From: Brumimicrobium glaciale
GTDB taxonomy: Bacteria; Bacteroidota; Bacteroidia; Flavobacteriales_D; Crocinitomicaceae
DNA: 64,000 bases
Assembly: GCF_004152935.1 (NCBI RefSeq)
Contig: NZ_SETE01000001.1
Span: 682,001 to 746,000, forward strand
Direction of reading: 5' to 3'
Translations under genes and position numbers: made by a program
Notes under the pieces: generated by a model
The model's input: only the letters and a program-made list of their open reading frames with translations
Database searches by the model: none
What the model was told of the DNA's origin: nothing
Part shown: piece after piece, positions 18,222 to 25,960 of the stretch
How the letters are laid out: each line of letters opens with the position of its first letter
Numbering within the stretch: position 1 is the stretch's first letter

Positions 18222-19328
18222 ATGAAAATTCTACAGACATGGATGTTACTTTTTTGCTGTAGCTTCTTTTGGTTAACTTCTTATAGTCAAGAGGATAGTC
18301 TAAAAGTTATCGTTGCAAATAATGTAGAAACTGATTCTACTGGTATTGATCCAGAAGCTCAGGAAGCCTACAATGAAGGAACAACAGCTTTTGAGAACAA
18401 GGATTATAGCAAAGCGGCAACCGATTTCAAAAGAGCAATTGAAATTTCACCAGATTTCATTAAAGCACATTCTAACTTAGCGTACACTTATCTTGCTGAT
18501 AATAAGTTAGATTTAGCCACAAAACAGTTTCTACACATTTCTTCCATTGATGAAACAGCGCACCTGCCGTTTTTTGAATTAGGTACATTGGCTGAATTAA
18601 ATGACAGTATAGAACTAGCTATTTCCTATTATTCTAAGGCAATTGAACGCATGACGAATGAAAAGACGTACTACTATCAGCGCGGAATTCAATATTTTAA
18701 ATTACAACAATTCGAGAATGCAATTACTGACTTTTCTAAGGTTATTTCAATTGATAATAAATTTGCTGATGTGCATAATGACAGAGGAAGCGCTTATAAA
18801 TTGAGTGGAAATATGACTAATGCCATTGCAGACTATAATAAAGCTGCAGACTTAGATAAGAAATCGGGACTGGCTTACAATAATCTAGGGAGTTTATACC
18901 GGGAACAAAAAGAATATGACCGTGCAATTACAGCTTATGATAAAGCAATATTAATTGATCAAAATAATTTCTTAGCATGGAACAATAGAGGTTTTGCAAA
19001 ATTCGAAAAAGGAAATTATAAAGAAGCCCTTACTGATTTCAAAAAAGTGATTCTATTAAAACCAGATTATGCAATTGCTTACAATAACATTGCTGGAGTT
19101 TATATGGAAATGGAAGATTACCAAAATGTAATTGTTTCTTCAACCAAAGCAATTGAAAAAGACAATGATTTTGGAGCAGCTTATTATAACCGAGCGATTG
19201 GCAATGAAATGTTGCGCAATGAAGTGGCAGCTTGTCATGATTGGAATAAAGCAGCAGATTTAGGAATAAGAATAGCAGAAGAGTATTACACCACCAATAG
19301 TTGTGGGAATTTAATCGAAGGAAAATGA
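18222..19328 (+). CDS. Secreted TPR protein
   Basis: A 368-residue protein with a signal peptide (MKILQTWMLLFCCSFFWLTSYSQ). From about residue 45 it has eight or nine canonical TPR units, for example AYNEGTTAFENKDYSKAATDF, YYYQRGIQYFKLQQFENAI, AYNNLGSLYREQKEYDRAI and AWNNRGFAKFEKGNYKEAL, all with the A..G....G.Y..A pattern. This is a protein-protein scaffold, likely periplasmic. Its stop overlaps the start of the next gene as ATGA, so the two are translationally coupled; together they look like an envelope complex. Confidence 0.8.
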   Translation: MKILQTWMLLFCCSFFWLTSYSQEDSLKVIVANNVETDSTGIDPEAQEAYNEGTTAFENKDYSKAATDFKRAIEISPDFIKAHSNLAYTYLADNKLDLATKQFLHISSIDETAHLPFFELGTLAELNDSIELAISYYSKAIERMTNEKTYYYQRGIQYFKLQQFENAITDFSKVISIDNKFADVHNDRGSAYKLSGNMTNAIADYNKAADLDKKSGLAYNNLGSLYREQKEYDRAITAYDKAILIDQNNFLAWNNRGFAKFEKGNYKEALTDFKKVILLKPDYAIAYNNIAGVYMEMEDYQNVIVSSTKAIEKDNDFGAAYYNRAIGNEMLRNEVAACHDWNKAADLGIRIAEEYYTTNSCGNLIEGK

Positions 19329-21430
19329 AGACAATAATTCTAATCTTAATTTTATCCGTTTTTAGTATTTCTTTAATTGCACAAGAAGTCACTTTTGATA
19401 AAAAGAACTTTAAAGACAACAAGAAAGAATTCAAGGAAGCAGAAAGTCAAATGGAAACTGCAGATGAATTGATGTTGCCACAACCATTTCCGCGTTACAG
19501 TCAAGCATTAGGATATTATTTAGAAGCCCAAGCTTTCAATCCGAAAAGTGCACATGTGAATTATCAGATTGGAATGTGTTATTTGAATGCGCCACAAAAG
19601 TTTAAAGCGCTAGAATATTTTCAAAATGCATTTGCGTTAAATGCGGATCTAAATGCTGATATTCATTACTTCTTAGGAAGAGGCTATCATTTGAAAATGG
19701 AATGGGACAAAGCAATTACCCATTATGAATTGCATAAAAGTCGAATTGATTCTAAAAAAGAGTTGGAGGCATTAATGGATGTTAACAAGAGGATTTTTGA
19801 ATGTCAATCAGGTAAAGAACTTGTTAAAACCCCAGTTAGGGTTTGGATTGATAACATGGGCAAAGAGATAAATTCTGAATATCCTGAATACGGAATGGTT
19901 TTGACCGCAAATGCCTCTGAGATTTTCTTTACCAGTCGCAGACCAAATACAACAGGTGGTTTTAGAGATGAATTTATTGATGCCTATTTTGAAGATGTAT
20001 ATTCTTCTAATAGCTTTACTAAAAAAGGTTGGACATCAGCTGTGAACATTGGAAGCCCAATTAATACAGAACGGCATGACGCAGCAGTTGCAATGAATCC
20101 AGATGGAAGTAAAATGATTGTTTATATCGATGATAAAGGGGATGGTAATTTGTACGAAAGTGTTCGGAAAGGTAATCTTTGGAGTAAACCAAAAAAGTTT
20201 GATAACGCTATTTGTAGTCCTTACCATGAAGCATCGGCTTGGTATTCTCCTGACGGGAAGCAATTGTACTTTGTTAGCGAGCGACCTTTAGAGAAAAGGG
20301 GAGATCCAAAAGACAGAGATATTTATATCGCATCTTGGAATGAGGAGAAAGAAGAGTGGGGAAATGTTGAACGTTTGCCTGAGACCATCAACTCTATTTA
20401 TAACGAAGATGGAATTTTTGTTCATCCAGATGGAAAAACTATTTACTTTTCTTCAAAAGGACATAACTCAATGGGAGGATATGACGTGTTTAAAGTGGTG
20501 AAACAGGAAGATGGAACATGGACAAAACCTGAAAACTTAGGCTATCCAATAAATACTCCAGATGATGATGTGTTCTTTGTTGTTGCGGCAAATGGACGTG
20601 ACGCTTATATGACCTCTTTCCGTGAGGATGGATTTGGCGATAAAGATTTATACAAAGTTACCTTGTTGGGAGCGAAGAAAAATCCGATTTTAAGCGGAGA
20701 AGACATGCTTTTGGCGAATGCTACTGTTGCAATTCGAGCGGTTCAAATAGAGCCGAAAATTGAGGTTTCTGGAAGTCAATTAATGATTCTGAAAGGAATT
20801 GTTAGAGATGATGAAACGAAAAAACCTCTACTGGCAAGTATTGAATTGGTAGACAACGAAACCAATCAAGTGATTGCTGAATTTACATCAGACAGTGAAT
20901 CTGGACGTTATTTAGTTTCTTTGCCGGGTGGAAAAAACTATGGTATTGCAGTGAAAGCGAAAGATTATTTGTTCCATTCAGAGAATTTTGATGTGAAGCA
21001 AGATGCAAGCTACAAAGAAGTTGAAATCAAGATCGACCTGAAAAAGGTGGATGTTGGAAAGTCAATTGTATTGAAAAACATTTTCTTTGACTTGAGTAAG
21101 TTCTCTTTGAGAAATGAATCAGAAATTGAATTGAATAGGTTGACACAATTGTTAAATGAGAATCCAAGTTTGAGGATAGAAATCAGTGGACATACAGATT
21201 CGCGCGGTTCTGCAGCATTTAATAAAGAGTTGTCTAAAAACCGAGCAAAAGCAGTTGTCGACTATTTAATCAATAAAGGAATTCAAAAGGATCGTTTAGT
21301 TTTTGCAGGTTATGGAATGGAAAAACCAATTAAAACGGATGCGGAAATAGCTAAAATGAGTCGTAAAACTGATAAAGAAGCAGCGCATCAACAAAATAGA
21401 AGAACCGAATTTAAGGTTTTGTCTAAGTAG
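19325..21430 (+). CDS. TPR / PD40 propeller / OmpA-family envelope protein (PorE-like architecture)
   Basis: I place the start at 19325 (ATGA overlap with the upstream stop), giving 701 residues with signal MKTIILILILSVFSISLIAQ; an upstream in-frame ATG at 19301 would destroy the signal peptide. Domain order is short TPR region (about 35-160), a WD40-like PD40 beta-propeller (about 180-440, with HDAAVAMNPDGSKMIVY, ASAWYSPDGKQLYFVSERP and DGIFVHPDGKTIYFSSKGH), a carboxypeptidase-regulatory-like domain (about 490-580), and an OmpA peptidoglycan-binding domain (about 585-700, with ISGHTDSRGS and NRRTEF). This order matches PorE of the type IX secretion system, but Bacteroidota carry several paralogues, so a T9SS role is only possible. 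It anchors an outer-membrane complex to peptidoglycan. Confidence 0.8.
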   Translation: MKTIILILILSVFSISLIAQEVTFDKKNFKDNKKEFKEAESQMETADELMLPQPFPRYSQALGYYLEAQAFNPKSAHVNYQIGMCYLNAPQKFKALEYFQNAFALNADLNADIHYFLGRGYHLKMEWDKAITHYELHKSRIDSKKELEALMDVNKRIFECQSGKELVKTPVRVWIDNMGKEINSEYPEYGMVLTANASEIFFTSRRPNTTGGFRDEFIDAYFEDVYSSNSFTKKGWTSAVNIGSPINTERHDAAVAMNPDGSKMIVYIDDKGDGNLYESVRKGNLWSKPKKFDNAICSPYHEASAWYSPDGKQLYFVSERPLEKRGDPKDRDIYIASWNEEKEEWGNVERLPETINSIYNEDGIFVHPDGKTIYFSSKGHNSMGGYDVFKVVKQEDGTWTKPENLGYPINTPDDDVFFVVAANGRDAYMTSFREDGFGDKDLYKVTLLGAKKNPILSGEDMLLANATVAIRAVQIEPKIEVSGSQLMILKGIVRDDETKKPLLASIELVDNETNQVIAEFTSDSESGRYLVSLPGGKNYGIAVKAKDYLFHSENFDVKQDASYKEVEIKIDLKKVDVGKSIVLKNIFFDLSKFSLRNESEIELNRLTQLLNENPSLRIEISGHTDSRGSAAFNKELSKNRAKAVVDYLINKGIQKDRLVFAGYGMEKPIKTDAEIAKMSRKTDKEAAHQQNRRTEFKVLSK

Positions 21431-21441
21431 GGAGACTTCGC

Positions 21442-21480
21442 TGATATCGTGCCTTCGACTACGCTTAGGTACCGATATCA
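21442..21480 (+). terminator. Hairpin just after the OmpA-family gene
   Basis: TGATATCG (21442-21449) pairs with CGATATCA (21473-21480), 11 bp after the stop codon. The loop contains CCTTCGACTACGC, a fragment of the dispersed TTCGACAGG-type repeat. It lacks a strong T run, so termination is only suggested. Confidence 0.35.
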
Positions 21481-21699
21481 AAGAAGTGATTGAGGTTGAG
21501 GAAAATAAAGGAGACGTAAAGGTCTTAGAATTAAGTTTTTTTCTCCCTGTCTTTTCTTAAATGATATCCCGTTGACTGAGTGCAGTCGAAGGCAATGGTT
21601 TCAAAAAGTACCTCGTTGATTGAGCATTCTAAGATAAAACCTAATTATTTCAATGTTATTATCATTCTTTTCAAAACGTTTTTTCATTTACCCACATTG

Positions 21700-21753
21700 C
21701 CTTCGACAGGCTCAGTCAACGAAGAGTAATCCGTTGACTGAGCCTGTCGAAGG
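21700..21753. terminator. 22-bp perfect inverted repeat between convergent genes (CCTTCGACAGGCTCAGTC family)
   Basis: CCTTCGACAGGCTCAGTCAA plus CG (21700-21721) is exactly complementary to 21732-21753, with a 10-nt loop. It lies between the convergent OmpA-family and msrB genes, so it may terminate both. The same core also appears singly at 21569-21592 in a variant form and at 33071-33089, so it is a dispersed intergenic element. The rest of 21481-21800 holds no gene. Confidence 0.7.
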
Positions 21754-21800
21754 TAACGCATCCAATCGGAATCCCTTCAAAAAAGAAATCTTCTTCTTCT

Positions 21801-22178
21801 CTATTCTCTAATTAAAAAATTCATTGAAACAGAATTAACACAATGACGCGTATTCTTCTCCGTCAACCTTTCTCCTTCAAAAACGTGACCCAAATGTCCT
21901 TTGCAATTCGCACAAACTATTTCAATTCTTCTTCCATCTGCGTCGGTAACACGTTCAATAGCTCCTTCGATTTCATCATCAAAAGAAGGCCATCCACACA
22001 TAGAATCAAATTTTGATTCAGAAGTGTAAAGTGGAGCATCACATTGTTTACATGTATAAACACCATTTGCATTTTCATCTAGCAATGTCCCTGTAAATGG
22101 ACGCTCTGTTCCTTTATTTATAATAACGTGTTCTTCTTCTTGGGTTAATTTGTTGAAATTTTGATTCTTTTCTGACAT
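21801..22178 (-). CDS. msrB: Peptide-methionine (R)-S-oxide reductase
   Basis: A 125-residue MsrB. Zinc-site pairs are CKQC (43-46) and CANC (89-92); CGWPSF (61-66), [15 protein letters not shown] and the catalytic Cys113 in [11 protein letters not shown] are all present. It reduces the R epimer of methionine sulfoxide in oxidised proteins using thioredoxin. There is no signal peptide, so it should be cytoplasmic. No msrA domain is fused. A minus-strand TACCTTTG box at 22225-22232, 47 bp before the start, is a likely -7 element; a -33 TTG is not evident. Confidence 0.93.
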   Translation of the reverse strand: MSEKNQNFNKLTQEEEHVIINKGTERPFTGTLLDENANGVYTCKQCDAPLYTSESKFDSMCGWPSFDDEIEGAIERVTDADGRRIEIVCANCKGHLGHVFEGERLTEKNTRHCVNSVSMNFLIRE

Positions 22179-22280
22179 ATCTTTATTTTTTATAAAACGT
22201 TTTGGCTCTTCAAATTGTTCATTACAAAGGTACCAAATTGTTTTCTATTTAAAATGATTCTAAATACCACATTTAAGGTA

Positions 22281-22311
22281 TTGTCAATTCTTTGAAGCCT
22301 GTGTAATTTTG
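22281..22311 (+). promoter_or_regulatory. Promoter of the DUF4856-imelysin-TonB operon
   Basis: TTG at 22281-22283 and TAATTTTG at 22304-22311 are spaced by 20 bp, fitting the Bacteroidota promoter. The first gene begins 25 bp after the -7 box. I do not see a clear Fur-type 19-bp palindrome over it. Confidence 0.65.
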
Positions 22312-22335
22312 CCAAACATAAAATAAAACATAGAG

Positions 22336-23484
22336 ATGATTAAAAAGATATTTGTTTTTACTGCAGCTGCAACGATGTTGATTGCGTGTAAAAAAGAAGG
22401 TTGTACAGATGAGCTGGCAACAAATTATAATACAGAAGCGAAGAAAGATGACGGTTCTTGTAAATACACAACTCCCGAAGAAGGAAGTTACACTGTTCCA
22501 ACATCTTATTCATTTACAGATGCGAATGGTAATTCAACTGTAAGTTATGGAGGTCAAATTGATCGTTTGTCTCAATTAGAGGAAATGGTTGTGGTGATGA
22601 AGTCTGGAACTGGAGCAATGGTTTCAGAACAAACTTTGTTAGATATGTATGCTAACACCGGTGATAATGGAGCTGGAAACTTCTCTTTTTCTTCTTCAAA
22701 ACAATTAGAAGATAAAACTTTTTCAAATGATGTTCAATTGTTTAAAAGCTGGATGGCTGATTTATCTGCAGCAAGTAATGATTTTGCTGAAACAGCTGCT
22801 AGTGGTCAAGCTGGAGTTTTAACTTCAGGAACAAGTAATTATTTATTTGATGCTAATGGATATGAGCCAGTTCAATTAATTGAAAAAGGTTTAATGGGAG
22901 CTGTTTTCATGAATCAAGCGGTTAACGGATATTTTGCAGATGCTAAAATGAATGTTGATAATACTAACGCTGTAGATGCAGCAAATGGAAAATTCTATAC
23001 TACAATGGAACATCATTTTGATGAAGCTTTCGGTTATTTCGGAGTTGCAACAGATTTTCCATCTAGTATTCCAAGTAATTTCTGGGGAAAATATTGTGAT
23101 AAACGTGATGCTGATTTGAATTCAAATTCTATCATGATGAATAACTTCTTGAAAGGTCGTGCGGCTATTTCAAATGATGATATGGCGACACGTAATGCAG
23201 CAATCAAACAGATTCGTTTAATGTGGGAAACAATTTCTGCAAAACAAGCGGTTTACTATTTGAATTCTGCAAAAGCGCAATTGGGTTCTGATAACGCTAA
23301 AGCATTTCACGCACTTTCTGAAGCTTATGCTTTTGCTTGGAATCTTCGTTATGCTCCATTGGAAACGAGAAGAATGTCACAAATGGATCATACAATTTTG
23401 ATGAATATGTTCCCTGCAAATATGTGGGATATTTCGGTTGCAGATATCAATGCAATTGTTACGACTATCGACGGTAATTTTTAA
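22336..23484 (+). CDS. DUF4856-family lipoprotein with CKKEGCTD module
   Basis: A 382-residue protein. The signal peptide ends at a lipobox, LIACKKEGCTD (Cys18), followed by a short Cys-bearing module (DELATNYNTEAKKDDGSCKY) that is also found on two other lipoproteins in this window. The body begins PTSYSFTDANGNSTVSYGGQ and carries EHHFDEAFGYFGVATDFP and ALSEAYAFAWNLRYAP, which fit the DUF4856 family known to travel with imelysin genes. It is the first gene of an operon with an imelysin-like lipoprotein, an HTTM protein and a TonB receptor. The His/Asp/Glu-rich helical middle might hold metal, by analogy with imelysins. Outer-membrane anchoring is inferred. Confidence 0.8.
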   Translation: MIKKIFVFTAAATMLIACKKEGCTDELATNYNTEAKKDDGSCKYTTPEEGSYTVPTSYSFTDANGNSTVSYGGQIDRLSQLEEMVVVMKSGTGAMVSEQTLLDMYANTGDNGAGNFSFSSSKQLEDKTFSNDVQLFKSWMADLSAASNDFAETAASGQAGVLTSGTSNYLFDANGYEPVQLIEKGLMGAVFMNQAVNGYFADAKMNVDNTNAVDAANGKFYTTMEHHFDEAFGYFGVATDFPSSIPSNFWGKYCDKRDADLNSNSIMMNNFLKGRAAISNDDMATRNAAIKQIRLMWETISAKQAVYYLNSAKAQLGSDNAKAFHALSEAYAFAWNLRYAPLETRRMSQMDHTILMNMFPANMWDISVADINAIVTTIDGNF

Positions 23485-23502
23485 AAAATAAAATAGAGAG
23501 AT

Positions 23503-24585
23503 ATGTTAAAAGGATTGATAGGATTTGTTTTAATACTGAGCTTTGGACTTCTTTTTTCTTGTAAAGATAAGAAGGACAAAGATGCAGATATTACTGACTT
23601 TAATAAAGGGGAGATGCTGGAAAATGTTTCAGCAAATATAATTCTGCCTTCATTATTTAAGTTTGAGACTGAAGTTTCGGATTTGAAATCAAGCTTTGTT
23701 ACTTTTAAAAGTGACCCGACAAATGCAAACTTGAATGAAGTTAAAATGCATTGGAAAGCGAGTTACTTGACATGGCAAACATTGAAGATTTTTGATTTTG
23801 GTCCTATTCGTAATATCGGTTTCAAAAGTGCTACCGGAACATATCCTGTCGATCCTGCAAAAGTTGAGTCGAATATCAATTCTGGAGCTTACAATCTAGC
23901 AGCTGCTTCTAATTTAGATGCAATTGGATTGAATGCTTTAGATTACTTACTCTACAATTCAAATGCATTAACTGAATTTCAAAATAACGCTGCTTATGCA
24001 GATTATACTGAGGAAGTAATTCGAAAAATTTATAATGAAACCCAAGCAGTTGTTAATGGTTGGACAGCGTATAAAGCAGAATTCGATGCATCAACAGGGA
24101 CTTCTTCAACTTCTGCGTTCTCTGAATTAGTAAATGAATTCAATAGAGATTACGAATTGGCGAAGACAGCGAAAATTGGAATTCCAATTGGGAAAGCAAA
24201 TCTAGGTTTGTCAAATCCAGAATATGTGGAAGCACGTTACAGCGGAATTTCTTTCGAATTATTAGTTGAAAGTATCAAAGCGCTAAAAGCAACTTACAAC
24301 GGAAAAGGACTCATAAAAGGTTCTAACGGACTTGGATTTAGCGATTATTTATTGAATTTAGAAAAGTCAAATTTAGACAATACGATTAACGATAAATTTG
24401 ATGTTATTCAATCCAATGCAGAAGGTTTTACAATGACTTTAGAAGAGGCAATCAACGATCCAGGGATGCAGAATCAATTGGATGAATTGTATTTGCATCT
24501 TCAACAACAAGTCGTTAATATCAAAACAGATATGACAGCAGCGTTTGGAGTATTGATTACTTATCAGGACAACGACGGTGATTAG
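23503..24585 (+). CDS. Imelysin-family lipoprotein
   Basis: A 360-residue protein with a lipobox near LLFSCKDKK (Cys20). Imelysin-like features are MHWKASYLTWQTLKIFDFGPI (near 85-105), where W and the downstream GFKSATGTYPVDPAKV resemble the W.......... F.FGP....Y pattern of the ICMP/IrpA/EfeO peptidase-like fold, and NAYDLL-like GLNALDYLLY. Family members are iron-regulated envelope proteins and bind iron or iron chelates; proteolysis is unproven for most of them. It is 18 bp after the DUF4856 gene and overlaps the next start by 8 bp, so it is clearly within the same operon. Confidence 0.8.
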   Translation: MLKGLIGFVLILSFGLLFSCKDKKDKDADITDFNKGEMLENVSANIILPSLFKFETEVSDLKSSFVTFKSDPTNANLNEVKMHWKASYLTWQTLKIFDFGPIRNIGFKSATGTYPVDPAKVESNINSGAYNLAAASNLDAIGLNALDYLLYNSNALTEFQNNAAYADYTEEVIRKIYNETQAVVNGWTAYKAEFDASTGTSSTSAFSELVNEFNRDYELAKTAKIGIPIGKANLGLSNPEYVEARYSGISFELLVESIKALKATYNGKGLIKGSNGLGFSDYLLNLEKSNLDNTINDKFDVIQSNAEGFTMTLEEAINDPGMQNQLDELYLHLQQQVVNIKTDMTAAFGVLITYQDNDGD

Positions 24586-25960
24586 AACGATAACTCAAGG
24601 CTTTAAGGCTGGTTTTTTTAAGCAAACGGCTATAGCTCCATTAATTATGTTTCGCATAATTTTTGGGGCTATGCTGCTTTTTAGCAGTGTGCGGTTTATA
24701 ATGAAAGGTTGGGTGGAAACACAGTACATTGAACCGCAATTTTTCTTTGGTTATTTAGGTTTTGAATGGATAAAACCATTGCAAGGAAATTTGATGTACA
24801 TCCCATTTGTACTCATGGCAATCGCAGCTTTGTTTATCATGTTGGGATTTTTCTATCGCATCAGTACTTTCGTCTTTTTTGTATGTTTTACCTATATCGA
24901 GTTAATCGACAAATCGAATTATTTAAACCATTATTACTTCTTAAGTTTAATGAGTTTTTTGATGATGTTGGTCCCAGCACATCGTGACTTTTCAATAGAT
25001 GCAAAGCTTTTTCCTTCCATTAGAAGAAAAGAAACCGCAGCTTGGCACATTGGCATTTTAAAATTTCAATTGGCTGTCGTTTATATTTTTGCTGGATTAG
25101 CAAAGATCAATGCAGATTGGCTTTTTGAAGCACAACCGCTAAGAACTTGGTTACAGGCGCACCATAATATTCCTTATGTTGGAGGGATTTTGAAGGCAGA
25201 AATCACAGCTTATTTCTTTAGTTGGATGGGTTGTCTTTATGATTTATTTATCGTGTTTTTCTTGTTGAACAAAAGAACCCGACCTTTGGCATATTTAGCC
25301 GTTATTTTCTTTCATATCGTAACTTGGTTGCTTTTCCCAATAGGCGTTTTTCCTTGGGTAATGATTTTCTCAACTACAATTTTCTTTAGTGCTCAGTTTC
25401 ATCAACAGCTTTTAAATGGTCTTAAAAGAGTGTTTAAATGGTCAGAGAATATTCCAGAAACGATTAAAAATATGCCAACTCCAAATCCTTTTGTGAAATA
25501 TGGAATCATCTTATATATTACTTTTCAGATCTTAGTTCCTATTCGTTTTTTGGCTTATCCTGGCCATTTATTTTGGAATGAAGAAGGTTTTAGATTTTCT
25601 TGGAGAGTGATGTTAATGCACAAAGAAGGTCACGCTACTTTTTATGTAACGGATAAGGCATCAGGACGAACAATTGAAGTGAACAATACCGATTATTTGA
25701 CTATTCGACAAGAGGATCAAATGATGACGCAACCTGATATGATTTTGCAATTCGCTAAAATGTTGAAAAAAGAATATGACGGAAAAACATTTTCAAACAA
25801 GGAACAATCGATAACTTTGCACGATCCTGCTGTACATGCGGAAGTTTTTGTTGCATTGAATGGAAGAAATTCTCAGTTATTTATTGATAAAAAGCATGAT
25901 TTAACAGCGTTGCCTTACAATTTGAAACACCGTGATTGGATAGAACCTTTTGAAAAATGA
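24578..25960 (+). CDS. HTTM-domain membrane protein
   Basis: A 460-residue protein with about eight hydrophobic helices in its first 300 residues and a soluble C-terminal domain. The block IAPLIMFRIIFGAMLLFSS at about 19-37, SNYLNHYYFLSLMSFLMMLVPAHRDFSID and QLAVVYIFAGLAKINADWL are typical of HTTM (vitamin K-dependent gamma-carboxylase-like) proteins. The start is GTG, which overlaps the upstream imelysin stop by 8 bp. The C-terminal part (FYVTDKASGRTIEVNN, PDMILQFAKMLKKEY) is also standard for bacterial HTTM proteins. The substrate is unknown. Its placement between an imelysin and a TonB receptor, as in other Bacteroidota, suggests a step in iron-related envelope uptake or modification. Confidence 0.8.
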   Translation: MIRTITQGFKAGFFKQTAIAPLIMFRIIFGAMLLFSSVRFIMKGWVETQYIEPQFFFGYLGFEWIKPLQGNLMYIPFVLMAIAALFIMLGFFYRISTFVFFVCFTYIELIDKSNYLNHYYFLSLMSFLMMLVPAHRDFSIDAKLFPSIRRKETAAWHIGILKFQLAVVYIFAGLAKINADWLFEAQPLRTWLQAHHNIPYVGGILKAEITAYFFSWMGCLYDLFIVFFLLNKRTRPLAYLAVIFFHIVTWLLFPIGVFPWVMIFSTTIFFSAQFHQQLLNGLKRVFKWSENIPETIKNMPTPNPFVKYGIILYITFQILVPIRFLAYPGHLFWNEEGFRFSWRVMLMHKEGHATFYVTDKASGRTIEVNNTDYLTIRQEDQMMTQPDMILQFAKMLKKEYDGKTFSNKEQSITLHDPAVHAEVFVALNGRNSQLFIDKKHDLTALPYNLKHRDWIEPFEK

